DNA of 64,000 nt, from contig JACKPH010000006.1 of assembly GCA_024233675.1 (NCBI GenBank), positions 20,126 through 84,125 of the forward strand, in the 5' to 3' direction. Under the pieces are notes generated by a model. It was not told where the DNA came from and made no database searches. It saw only the letters and a list, made by a program, of their open reading frames with translations. Below, one piece after another: positions 17,927 to 26,101 of this stretch (the first letter of the stretch is position 1; each line of letters opens with the position of its first letter). Both the position numbers and the translations under genes were made by a program. This stretch comes from Thermotogae bacterium (GTDB taxonomy: Bacteria; Thermotogota; Thermotogae; Petrotogales; Petrotogaceae).

Positions 17927-17969
17927 AAAGCCACAAACCTCAGGTATTAACCTGTTAGTTTGTGGCTTT
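17927..17969 (-). promoter_or_regulatory. Leader terminator/antiterminator of the glp operon, probable GlpP target
   Basis: On the minus strand AAAGCCACAAAC pairs perfectly over 12 bp with GTTTGTGGCTTT; inside the loop CAGG and CCTG form a second short stem. A T-rich run (TTTTTATTTTTT) follows, then the GGAGGTG ribosome site of glpA. The structure is a complete intrinsic terminator in the 5' leader, about 90 bases after the predicted start of transcription. Because glpP is in the same operon, I infer GlpP-dependent antitermination. The purine-rich stretch just upstream (complement of 17968-17985) could be the binding or antiterminator strand. Confidence 0.75.
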
Positions 17970-18027
17970 CTCTACGCTCTGCCGATTATTTAATTAAAAT
18001 TACCATTAAAATCACAATTATAAAACA

Positions 18028-18055
18028 ATTATAGCATTATGATAAGAAAAAACAA
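18028..18055 (-). promoter_or_regulatory. Promoter of the glp operon
   Basis: On the minus strand TTGTTT (complement of 18050-18055), a 16-base spacer and TATAAT (complement of 18028-18033), placing the start of transcription near 18021 and giving a leader of about 115 bases. I see nothing definite in 18056-18230. Confidence 0.6.
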
Positions 18056-18230
18056 TTTTTTTCTCAACGGATTACAGACTATTATTATATATTATACTTA
18101 TATATTGTTAAGTTGCTTTGAAATATAAAAAAATATTAAATGTATTTATTCGTTAAATTCGCTATTATCAGATTTTATAATCATAAATGCTTTTGTATAA
18201 AAATAAAACTGACTGAATGGGTTTATATTA

Positions 18231-18251
18231 TATACTAAAAAAGTATATAAT
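18231..18251 (+). promoter_or_regulatory. Palindrome overlapping the -10 of the RND/LolA/MarR operon
   Basis: TATACT-AAAAA-AGTATA (18231-18247) is a perfect 17-base palindrome whose right arm overlaps a TATAAT at 18246-18251, about 40 bases before the first gene. The operon's last gene encodes a MarR-type repressor, and MarR proteins bind palindromes of about this size over their own promoters. The link is inference. Confidence 0.5.
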
Positions 18252-18290
18252 TTTAATAGTTAAAAAATTTAATTATTAAGAGGTGAAACA

Positions 18291-20825
18291 ATGAAAAAAA
18301 TTCACTATATATTTTTTATTTTTATGATTTTTTTTATGTTTTCATTTTTTAAAATAAGAGTTGACGATAATATTTTAAATTATATGAATGCCAAAGACCC
18401 GGTTATGATAATTTTTAACAGTATGAACAATGATTTTGAAAATAGCGGTAATATTATTATTTCTGTAAGAAGTGAAGATTATACGGCAGATATTTCAAAA
18501 ATAGATTTACTGACGAAAAATCTTGAAAATAAAGATTTTATTAAATCTGTCCAGTCAGTTTCCAATATTTCGGTTTCATACAATAAAAATAATATTCTTT
18601 ATACTGGAGATATTTTTTCCGTAAGTGAAAAATCAGGTGAGCCCGTAGAAAATATTATAGACTCAAATCCTGAAATTTTCGGAAATTTCTTCAGTGATAA
18701 TAATAAATATATGCTGTTAAATTTATATATTTATGATAATCAGAATGAAGGTAAAAAATTTTATTCGGAAATAGACAATGAAGTCGGAAAATTTTTTAAA
18801 GAAAAGTACATAACCGGTATACCTCTTACAAATTATGAAATATCCTCTATTGCCGCAAAAGATGTTTTAAGACTTCTTCCGTTTTCTGCTCTTTTTATTT
18901 TTTTTATAATTTATTATATATTCGGTGATTTCAGACTATGTTTAGTATCCTTTCTTAATATTTTTGCCGCAAATGTTTTTATGATAGGCATAGTTACTTA
19001 TTTTTTCGGAAGTCTGAATACGGTAACTGTTATGATACCTCTTTTAGTTACCGGTATAGGTGTTGATAATTCAATACATATAATGTCTGACTACATTGAT
19101 AATAATACCGGTTCTATAAAAAGTACTGTTAAAAAACTTTTTAAACCTTTTCTTTTTTCTATGCTTACGACGGTTGCAGGACTTATGTCTCTGCTTACCG
19201 CAGAATTGAAACCGATAAATGATTTGGGATTTTTTACCTCAATAGGGATAATATCTGCTTTTTTTATATCCGTTTTTTTAATACCGGATTTTATTGAAAA
19301 AATAGTAAACAGTTCGGAAAAATTAAAAAAACATAAAAGAATAAAGATAAATGCTGAAAAAATTTATTCTCATAATCTTATTGTTTTCACTATATTTTTA
19401 ATACTTATTTGCATTTTTTCAACAGGTATTTTCAGAATAAAAGCCGAATCAAAAATGGAGAATTATCTCGGGAAAAATTCAGTTTCCGTTAAAGGAAGTA
19501 ATCATCTCAACCTTAATTACGGAGGAGACAGATTTGTAAGTATTTACGGGGTATCAGAAAATACCGATAATTTCTATATTTATACAAAAAGTATGAATGT
19601 TGAAACACTTCTGAAGAAAAGAGGTTATCTGAAAAAATCAATAGGTATAAACAGTGTACTCAGAAATATTTATGAAAATTTTTATGATGGAAATTTCATC
19701 CCGCATAACAGCAAAATTATAAAACAGATATTAATGCTTTCTTCAGGAAATAAGGATTTTAAAAATTATCTGAACATAAAATCAGGCTCTGTAAGGAATG
19801 AAATTCTTATTAACAGTGATGATGACAATTCTATAAAACTTCTGAACGGGGATTTTGAAAATTATAAAAAACTCTTTTTCAAAAAGAATTATGATATTGT
19901 TCCCATTAATATCCAGGATGAGAATATAAAAAATGAATACATAAAACTTTTTAAAGAGTACGGTTACATAATAGGTAAAGAAATATCTCAGAATGTAATA
20001 AATATTTTTACCGATAATTATTCGGAAAAAGTTAATTTTTTTGCTGAAAATACTGATAAAAAAATATTTGAGGAAAAGAAAAAGGAATTTACGGATTTTT
20101 ACGAAATCAGTGAAGAAGATTTTTCTTATTATGAAGATCATTTTCTTTATATGAATGAAAATTTTTTTAGGGAAAATTTTGTTTCTGAGAAATTAAAGGA
20201 GATAAATTCTTCAGGATTAACTTATGATGAAATTAAAGAACTGGCTTCATATATAAATAATACTGAAATTGCTGTTGACGGTGATACTTACAGCTCTGAT
20301 ATTTATATTACGGGAAGTCCTGTAATATCTTCTGTACTCAATAAAAAAATAATGGAAAGTCAGATAAGTTCTGTAAGTATAGCTATTGTTGTTATAGGTA
20401 TTATGCTTTTTATTCTGATAAAAAAATTTGTTTTATGGATTTCCGGGTTCCTTTCTATATTGGTTATAGCATTTTTTAATTTCGGTTTCATAGGACTTTT
20501 CGGTTTTAAACTTAATTCCGGCACAGTAACAATTGCGTCAATAATAGTAGGTCTTTCCATAGATTATATTATCCACTTTCTTTCCGGATATATAAGAGAA
20601 GGCGGTTCAACTGTAAAAACTTTTAACAGTGTAGGAAATGCGGTATTATTTTCCGGGCTTACTACATTTGTAGGTTTTTTCCCGCTTTCTTTCGGAAATT
20701 TGGGCATAATGTCAGACTTTGGTATAATTGCATCTTTTAGTATTTTTATCTCTGTTATGGTAACACTTTTTTTGCTTCCGGTTTTTATAAATTTTTTTGA
20801 CAGGAGGAATAAAAATGAAAAATAA
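18291..20825 (+). CDS. RND/MMPL-family exporter
   Basis: An 844-residue membrane protein made of two similar halves. Each half has one leading membrane helix, a large extracytoplasmic domain (about residues 25-185 and 385-690) and a cluster of five helices (about 190-335 and 692-838). The fourth-helix motifs GIGVDNSIHIM and GLSIDYIIHFLSGYI carry the conserved aspartates of MMPL/RND transporters. These proteins move lipids or hydrophobic compounds using the proton or sodium gradient. It overlaps the LolA-like gene by 11 bases. With that gene and a secreted protein it probably forms a lipid-export route towards the outer membrane, as inferred from similar gene sets. Confidence 0.88.
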   Translation: MKKIHYIFFIFMIFFMFSFFKIRVDDNILNYMNAKDPVMIIFNSMNNDFENSGNIIISVRSEDYTADISKIDLLTKNLENKDFIKSVQSVSNISVSYNKNNILYTGDIFSVSEKSGEPVENIIDSNPEIFGNFFSDNNKYMLLNLYIYDNQNEGKKFYSEIDNEVGKFFKEKYITGIPLTNYEISSIAAKDVLRLLPFSALFIFFIIYYIFGDFRLCLVSFLNIFAANVFMIGIVTYFFGSLNTVTVMIPLLVTGIGVDNSIHIMSDYIDNNTGSIKSTVKKLFKPFLFSMLTTVAGLMSLLTAELKPINDLGFFTSIGIISAFFISVFLIPDFIEKIVNSSEKLKKHKRIKINAEKIYSHNLIVFTIFLILICIFSTGIFRIKAESKMENYLGKNSVSVKGSNHLNLNYGGDRFVSIYGVSENTDNFYIYTKSMNVETLLKKRGYLKKSIGINSVLRNIYENFYDGNFIPHNSKIIKQILMLSSGNKDFKNYLNIKSGSVRNEILINSDDDNSIKLLNGDFENYKKLFFKKNYDIVPINIQDENIKNEYIKLFKEYGYIIGKEISQNVINIFTDNYSEKVNFFAENTDKKIFEEKKKEFTDFYEISEEDFSYYEDHFLYMNENFFRENFVSEKLKEINSSGLTYDEIKELASYINNTEIAVDGDTYSSDIYITGSPVISSVLNKKIMESQISSVSIAIVVIGIMLFILIKKFVLWISGFLSILVIAFFNFGFIGLFGFKLNSGTVTIASIIVGLSIDYIIHFLSGYIREGGSTVKTFNSVGNAVLFSGLTTFVGFFPLSFGNLGIMSDFGIIASFSIFISVMVTLFLLPVFINFFDRRNKNEK

Positions 20826-21561
20826 AATTATATTAACTTTTTTTGTAATTTTAAACGTTATATTTTTTTCCTATACCGGTAATGAAATAATGGAGAATTT
20901 CAAAGAAAAAATAAAGTCATTTGATTCACAGAAATCGGTTTTTGTAATCAGAGTATGGGATAACGGAATAATAAAAAACAGAAAAATAGATGTATATATA
21001 TTGTATAAAAATAATAAAACACTTAGTCTTATGAGGGTAACAGAACCTAATGATGTTAAAAATACAACTGTTTTAAATATTTCGGAAGATGAACAGTATG
21101 TTTATATGCCTTCTTTAAGATCAGTAAAAAGAATTTCGGGAAACGGTAAAGATGAAAGTTTTCTCGATACCGATTTTAAATATTCCGATCTGAATATTAT
21201 TTCCGGAGATATAAGTGATAATTATTATTTATATTCTGAAGATAATGAAAATTATATACTTAAATATGATTTCAATGATGACAGTGAATACGGATATTCC
21301 TTTCTTAAAATTTCAAAATCAGATTTTCTTATGAGTGAGATTTCATTTTTTTCAAAGAATGAAAAACCTTTAAAAAAGTTATATATAGAAAATTATATAA
21401 AAAACGGAGAAAAATACACTATAAAAAATATTAAAGTAGAATCACAAATTTCTGATCATTATACTGAACTCAATATGGAAAATACAGAATACGATATACC
21501 GATAACGGAAAAATTTTTTAATAAAATAAATATTTCAATGCCTGTTCTGATTTACAGATGA
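20815..21561 (+). CDS. LolA-like outer-membrane lipoprotein-sorting protein
   Basis: About 248 residues with an N-terminal signal peptide (MKNKIILTFFVILNVIFF). The mature part matches the LolA-like family commonly found beside MMPL exporters: a MRVTEPNDVKNTTVLN block, QYVYMPSLRSVKRISG, and FLDTDFKYSDLNI. These are periplasmic beta-sheet carriers for lipids or lipoproteins. The start at 20815 has AGGAGG seven bases upstream, while an in-frame ATG at 20797 lacks a site. It overlaps the exporter's end, so the pair is translationally coupled. Confidence 0.85.
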   Translation: MKNKIILTFFVILNVIFFSYTGNEIMENFKEKIKSFDSQKSVFVIRVWDNGIIKNRKIDVYILYKNNKTLSLMRVTEPNDVKNTTVLNISEDEQYVYMPSLRSVKRISGNGKDESFLDTDFKYSDLNIISGDISDNYYLYSEDNENYILKYDFNDDSEYGYSFLKISKSDFLMSEISFFSKNEKPLKKLYIENYIKNGEKYTIKNIKVESQISDHYTELNMENTEYDIPITEKFFNKINISMPVLIYR

Positions 21562-21574
21562 GGAAGTGAGAATA

Positions 21575-23173
21575 ATGAAAAAAATACTTATTCTTATAGT
21601 GGTATTATTACCGGTAATTTTTTTTACACTTGCAGGAAACCTTGACTATAAAAACGGATATTTTATAAGAAATGACTATGCTGATATTTATCAGATAATA
21701 AATACTGAAAATTATTTTGAAAATTATATGGATTATTCATATTATAAAATTTCATTGGAACTTTCAATGCTTTACGGATTATCAGCAAATCAGGATGAAA
21801 TGTATGAAGCATCTTATCTTTTAGGGTATAGGGATATAGAAATGTTTATTCCCGGACTTGATGAAATAACACACAGAAATATTATGTATTTAAGTCTCGG
21901 AGAAACTTATTACGATATATATCTAAGTACTTTTTCGGTAAGAGCCGGAAGAATATATCCGGTAAAAGGTTCGGGAATATTTTATTCGCCTTCAAATGTT
22001 ATACAGGCACAGAATTCTTTCGGATTTATTTCAGGAAATACCGATATTCCGTACGACGGTCTGAATCTCAAAATATACAGAAATAATATTAATGCGGAAA
22101 TCTTTTATACACCGGTAAAAAAATACGATTTTCCTGAACTCGTACCTTATACGGAAACAGAAAAAATAACAGAGAGAATAAAAAATTATACCGGAAAAGA
22201 ATATGATGCTGAAAAAACTGCTTATAATTTTCTTACAAAAGAAACAGTGAGGTTTGATGATATTAATTTCGGATTGTTTTTTTATTCTGATTTAAATGAG
22301 CTTTCACTGAAAACAGGATATTTTCATAATTATTATCATTTCAATATTCCGGAAAGAGTTGATATTATTTCTGCCGAAAATAAAATAAATTATATATTTT
22401 CAGTTAATGATTTAAGCATAGATCTTTCTGAATTGCCATGGCCTGAAGAACTTCTTAATCAGCCGGGATTTTCGGAAGCTGTTTCAGATGTACAATTATC
22501 AACAGATTTTTCCACAACGGTTTATTCTGAAACGCTTGAATCAACATCTAATCTTGTAACACCTTATGCAGATATATTCACTGTGGATTTTCAGGCATCA
22601 TCGGAAATATGGGAAGGGATAAATTATTATTCCGAAATATCTTTTTTTCTTCCTCAGAATATAAATACCGTTACCAATCTTTCTCAGGAAGAAAATGAAT
22701 ATAATTTTAATATAACTGTTGAAGGTACTTCGGCTGAAAATATAAACTATAATTATTCTGAAAATAATGTAAAAAAAGAAGAAAAAATTTTTTCACAGGA
22801 AAATATTTTAAAAAGTCATTATTTTAAATTCATTTCGGGAATAAACTATAATTCCGGAACATCAGCAGCAGGATTTGAATTTTTTAATTCTATGCCTGCC
22901 GAGCATATTACTTTTTCTCCGGGATTTAATTTTTACTGGCAGTATGAAAATAAAAAATTCTCATTAAGCGGAGCATTAATTTTTGTTTTTCCTGAAATAA
23001 ATGGTAAAATTGATCCCGGATACCTTTTTAATTTTGATATTAATTATAAAGAATACGATAATTTCAGATTCGGACTGAAAACAAATTTATCTTATGCTGA
23101 AAATGATAATAATCCTTTTTACAGTTTAAAATATTTTGACTCTTTTGAATTTTATATAAAAAGTTATTTTTAG
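21575..23173 (+). CDS. Secreted, probably outer-membrane beta-barrel protein
   Basis: About 532 residues with a signal peptide (about residues 1-22, ending near FTLAG). The rest is rich in alternating hydrophobic and polar residues, aromatic residues and Asn, with repeated short strands near the C-terminus (FSLSGALIFVFPEI, FRFGLKTNLSYAEN) and a terminal aromatic residue, as in outer-membrane barrels. Its place after an RND exporter and a LolA-like protein matches sets in which the third member is a DUF1302-type barrel, but I cannot confirm family membership. The start has GAGGAAG upstream; a GTG nine bases earlier is less well spaced. Confidence 0.6.
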   Translation: MKKILILIVVLLPVIFFTLAGNLDYKNGYFIRNDYADIYQIINTENYFENYMDYSYYKISLELSMLYGLSANQDEMYEASYLLGYRDIEMFIPGLDEITHRNIMYLSLGETYYDIYLSTFSVRAGRIYPVKGSGIFYSPSNVIQAQNSFGFISGNTDIPYDGLNLKIYRNNINAEIFYTPVKKYDFPELVPYTETEKITERIKNYTGKEYDAEKTAYNFLTKETVRFDDINFGLFFYSDLNELSLKTGYFHNYYHFNIPERVDIISAENKINYIFSVNDLSIDLSELPWPEELLNQPGFSEAVSDVQLSTDFSTTVYSETLESTSNLVTPYADIFTVDFQASSEIWEGINYYSEISFFLPQNINTVTNLSQEENEYNFNITVEGTSAENINYNYSENNVKKEEKIFSQENILKSHYFKFISGINYNSGTSAAGFEFFNSMPAEHITFSPGFNFYWQYENKKFSLSGALIFVFPEINGKIDPGYLFNFDINYKEYDNFRFGLKTNLSYAENDNNPFYSLKYFDSFEFYIKSYF

Positions 23174-23184
23174 GAGAATTAATT

Positions 23185-23619
23185 ATGGATGAATATAAAC
23201 CGCTTAATTTTGAAGATTTTACAAAAGAAATATTTTCACTCATATTTGAACTAAAAAAATTTGTAATGAATGATGAAATAACAGCAGATCTTAATCCTGT
23301 TGAATATCTTGCCCTTTTTTACGTGTATTTCTATGAACCTGTTAAAATGACAGATATAGCAAAAAGGGTAAATCTTACAAAAAGTGCGGTAACGGTTATT
23401 GCTGATAAACTTGAAAAAGTCGGATATATAAAAAGGCAAAGATCTGAATCTGACAGAAGAATAATTAATATTGTTATGAACAATCTTGGGAAAAAAGAAT
23501 GCAGAAAATCACTTGTAAATTTAAAAAAACTTTATGACAAAGCTCTTGAAACTCTTTCGGAAGAAGAACAGAAAAATATATTCGGAATAATATTAAAACT
23601 TATTTCATCACTTTCGTAA
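23185..23619 (+). CDS. MarR-family transcriptional regulator
   Basis: A 144-residue winged-helix regulator. The recognition region is MTDIAKRVNLTKSAVTVIAD (about residues 53-72), followed by the wing KRQRSESDRRIINIVM, which is typical of MarR. It is the last gene of the exporter operon, 11 bases after the barrel gene, with AGGAG upstream. It probably represses the operon and responds to a hydrophobic ligand that the exporter removes. A candidate operator is the palindrome at 18231-18247. Confidence 0.9.
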   Translation: MDEYKPLNFEDFTKEIFSLIFELKKFVMNDEITADLNPVEYLALFYVYFYEPVKMTDIAKRVNLTKSAVTVIADKLEKVGYIKRQRSESDRRIINIVMNNLGKKECRKSLVNLKKLYDKALETLSEEEQKNIFGIILKLISSLS

Positions 23620-23670
23620 TTATTAACATTATTTTTCATAAAAAACAAAAATCTTATATTAAATGTAAAG

Positions 23671-23695
23671 AAACAGTTTTGATTGGAAACTGTTT
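23671..23695 (+). terminator. Weak intrinsic terminator after the MarR operon
   Basis: AAACAGTTT, loop TGATTGG, AAACTGTTT, then T residues. The stem is AT-rich, so it is weak. It overlaps the -35 box of the following promoter. Confidence 0.45.
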
Positions 23696-23767
23696 TCTGA
23701 TATAATAAGTGTATAAAGAGGTATTTTGGAATTAATTATAATAGTGAATTTTTTCACTATTTTTTTT
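23679..23767 (+). ncRNA. Promoter plus terminator unit: short RNA or 5' attenuator
   Basis: TTGATT (23679-23684), a 16-base spacer and TATAAT (23701-23706) form a good promoter. About 30 bases after the expected start of transcription, ATAGTGAA-TTTT-TTCACTAT (23741-23760) is followed by seven T (23761-23767), a textbook terminator. The transcript would be about 55 bases. It is either a small RNA or an attenuated leader of the NDH-2 gene that starts 126 bases downstream. A 27-codon frame starting at TTG 23726 after an AAGAGG site crosses the terminator and could be a leader peptide; that is speculative. Confidence 0.4.
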
Positions 23768-23893
23768 GTTCCGAAATCAGACAACTTTGGTTTCATAAGA
23801 AAGCTGTAAAGAAATATAAAAAATTATATATATTTTTTTATAATATATTTAATCCATTAATATGATTAAAAATTTTTTATGAAAGGTGATAAT

Positions 23894-24517
23894 ATGGCTG
23901 AGAAGAAAAAGATAGTATTACTTGGTGCTGGGTACGGCGGGGTACTCACTGCTAAAAAACTTGCAAAAAAATTCAAAAAAGATGAAAACGTGTCTATAAC
24001 TCTTATTGACAAAAATCCTTATCACACAATGCTTACAGAACTTCATGAAGTAGCTGCCGCAAGAGTTCCTGAAAATGCTGTAAGAATTGAACTTGAAAAA
24101 ATATTTGCCGGAAGAAAAGTTAATCTTGTTATGGATCATATTAATGACATTGATTTTGATAAAAATGTTCTTAACGGTGACAATGGTAAATATGATTATG
24201 ATTATCTTGTTTTGGGAACAGGATCAAAACCTGCTTTTTTCGGTTGTAAAGGTGCAAAAGAAAATTCACTTACATTATGGTCTTTTGAAGATGCCGTAAA
24301 AATAAAGCATCATATAACTGATAGTTTTATAAAAGCATCTTCGGAAAAAGATGCTGAAAAAAGAAAAAAACTTTTGACATTCATAACAATAGGATGCGGA
24401 TTTACAGGAGTTGAAATGGCCGGTGAACTCGGTGAATGGGTAAAAAGACTTTGTGAAGATTATGCAATAGACAGAAAAGACGTTAAACTTTATATTGTAG
24501 ATCTTCTTCCTAAATAA
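23894..24517 (+). pseudogene. ndh: Type II NADH dehydrogenase, 3'-truncated
   Basis: Only the first 207 residues of an NDH-2-type FAD oxidoreductase are present. The FAD motif VLLGAGYGGVLTAKKL, the strand YLVLGTGSKP and the start of the NAD motif (ITIGCGFTGVEMAGEL) are intact. The frame then stops after KLYIVDLLPK, exactly where relatives continue (usually LP-x-I-L-P) for another 200 residues or more covering the NAD-binding rest, second FAD contact and membrane-binding region. The product cannot be a working NDH-2. The start at 23894 has AAAGGTGAT upstream. The break coincides with the 3' end of the convergent lipoprotein gene, so a rearrangement or assembly joint is likely. Confidence 0.8.
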
Positions 24518-25434
24518 TAATATGCTTCTGAATATCCGGGATAATACTGTATAGCTTTTTTAAATAATTCTGCTGCTTCATCATTTCTGTATAAATTATA
24601 ATATAAAAGTCCAAGGTCAAAATAAGCATAATAATGATCATCTTTAAGTTCTAAAACTTTTTTATAATCATCTTCAGCTTCATTATAAAAATAATTTCTA
24701 TAATAAGATATACCTCTGAAAAGATAAGCATCGTAGTAATCCGAAAGATTTACCGCTGTAGTTAATGAATCAATAGATTTATCATATTCCTCAAGTTCTT
24801 CCTCAATCAGACCTTTAAGAAAATAAGTTATCATATTTTGTCTGAACAAAAGTGTTTTGTGAAGATTTTCAAGCGCTTTTTCATAATCCTTTTCCCGGAA
24901 ATTTTTAAAAGAGGTATTAAGATAATTTTTATACATTTCCTCAGTATCAGAATAACCGGTTATTTTACCATTTTCATAGTAGATATCGAAAATTTCGTCA
25001 AAAGAATCTTCTCTTATATTAAAAAGTTTTATATTTATTTTATTTTCATCTGCATCAGCATACATTATATGGGTTATACCGGTTTCCGAAACTAAAGTTT
25101 CACCATTTGTACCATCGGTAAATCCGAAATATATTATGTTATTATTCTTCATTTCCTGTAAATAATCAAATTGATCAATTATTTTAAAATTTTTATTTTT
25201 ATCAGAAAGATCTTTCAGATAAGCTAAAAAATCTATATTGCTGATATTATTTCCGGAAATATTTTCAATCGCTATATATTTTCCGGTTAAAATACTTTCG
25301 GGAATAATTTCGGTATATGAAGAAACAGTATCAGGAATATCAGTGGGAACTTTTAAATCATCTGAAGTTTTTGAAGAACATGAAATCAGTAAAAAAGAAA
25401 AAATTAAAATAATAATTATAAAAATTTTTTTCAT
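24490..25434 (-). CDS. TPR-repeat lipoprotein, probably 3'-truncated
   Basis: A 314-residue lipoprotein: the signal peptide ends in the lipobox LISC (cysteine about residue 19). Residues about 25-165 form an unfamiliar domain. From about 170 onwards there are tetratricopeptide repeats (FREKDYEKALENLHKTL, EYDKSIDSLTTAVNL, FYNEAEDDYKKVLEL, RNDEAAELFKKAI). The last repeat breaks off in YYYLG and is followed by five residues (RRSTI) encoded on the reverse of the NDH-2 gene. The gene therefore overlaps the truncated NDH-2 gene by 28 bases, and the original protein was probably longer. The start follows AGGGAGGTG. It is likely a periplasm-facing scaffold. Confidence 0.75.
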   Translation of the reverse strand: MKKIFIIIILIFSFLLISCSSKTSDDLKVPTDIPDTVSSYTEIIPESILTGKYIAIENISGNNISNIDFLAYLKDLSDKNKNFKIIDQFDYLQEMKNNNIIYFGFTDGTNGETLVSETGITHIMYADADENKINIKLFNIREDSFDEIFDIYYENGKITGYSDTEEMYKNYLNTSFKNFREKDYEKALENLHKTLLFRQNMITYFLKGLIEEELEEYDKSIDSLTTAVNLSDYYDAYLFRGISYYRNYFYNEAEDDYKKVLELKDDHYYAYFDLGLLYYNLYRNDEAAELFKKAIQYYPGYSEAYYYLGRRSTI

Positions 25435-25479
25435 AAATCACCTCCCTGTTATAATAAATTATCTCATAAAAATAAAAAA

Positions 25480-25506
25480 TAAGAACCGGTTTAAAACCGA
25501 TTCTTA
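25480..25506 (-). terminator. Intrinsic terminator after lemA
   Basis: On the minus strand AAGAATCGGTTT and AAACCGGTTCTT form an imperfect stem followed by TATTTTTTATTTTT; it ends the TPM-lemA transcript before the lipoprotein gene. Confidence 0.75.
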
Positions 25507-26067
25507 AAAATTTACCTGAGGATTAGTTTTTGCATAATCCGGAATTTCATAATAAGGTTTCTGTTCATAACCGCTCATTCCGGCAATTATATTTGAAGGA
25601 AACATTTTTATCTTTGTGTTGAAATCTTTAACAATATCATTGTATCTTTTTCTTGCAACAGAAATTCTGTTTTCTGTACCTGAAAGTTCATCCATTAATT
25701 GTGTGAAAAGTTTGTCTGATTTTAATTCAGGATAATTTTCAACAACAACAAGCAATCTTGAAAGTGCACTGTCGAGTTCATTATTTGCTGCAATTTTATC
25801 TTCAGCTGAGCCGGCACCTATCAATTTTGAACGTGCTTCGGCAACTGCTGTAAAAATATCTTTTTCCTGTGCTGCATAACCTTTAACAGTGTTAACTATA
25901 TTAGGTATTAAGTCAGCTCTTCTCAGCATCTGATTGTCTATTTCCGACCACGAGGAATTTACTGATTCTTCAAGTGCAACAAATTTGTTGTATGTTCCGA
26001 AATACCATGAAAAACCGATAATTACGATTATAACCAATACAATTAATGCTATAAGTCCTTTTTTCAC
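25504..26067 (-). CDS. lemA: LemA family membrane protein
   Basis: A 187-residue protein with one N-terminal membrane helix (about residues 4-24) followed by the typical LemA helical domain: YNKFVALEESVNSSWSEID, LRRADLIPNIVNTVKGYA and VARKRYNDIVKDFNTKI. The length is normal. LemA proteins are widespread and poorly characterised, and are often encoded next to TPM-domain proteins, as here. The start is GTG with AAGGATGTGAT upstream, 34 bases after the TPM gene. Confidence 0.9.
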   Translation of the reverse strand: MKKGLIALIVLVIIVIIGFSWYFGTYNKFVALEESVNSSWSEIDNQMLRRADLIPNIVNTVKGYAAQEKDIFTAVAEARSKLIGAGSAEDKIAANNELDSALSRLLVVVENYPELKSDKLFTQLMDELSGTENRISVARKRYNDIVKDFNTKIKMFPSNIIAGMSGYEQKPYYEIPDYAKTNPQVNF

Positions 26068-26101
26068 CTACGATCACATCCTTCTTTATATTAATTTATG
26101 A

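Noticed and set aside
17927..17969. Riboswitch in the glp leader
   Set aside because: The leader of about 115 bases has a single hairpin with terminator and no conserved aptamer core I recognise; GlpP control explains it better.
19782..20141. Long minus-strand frame (119 codons) inside the RND exporter gene
   Set aside because: No ribosome site, composition rich in Phe/Ile as expected for the antisense of an AT-rich gene, fully inside a well-supported coding sequence.
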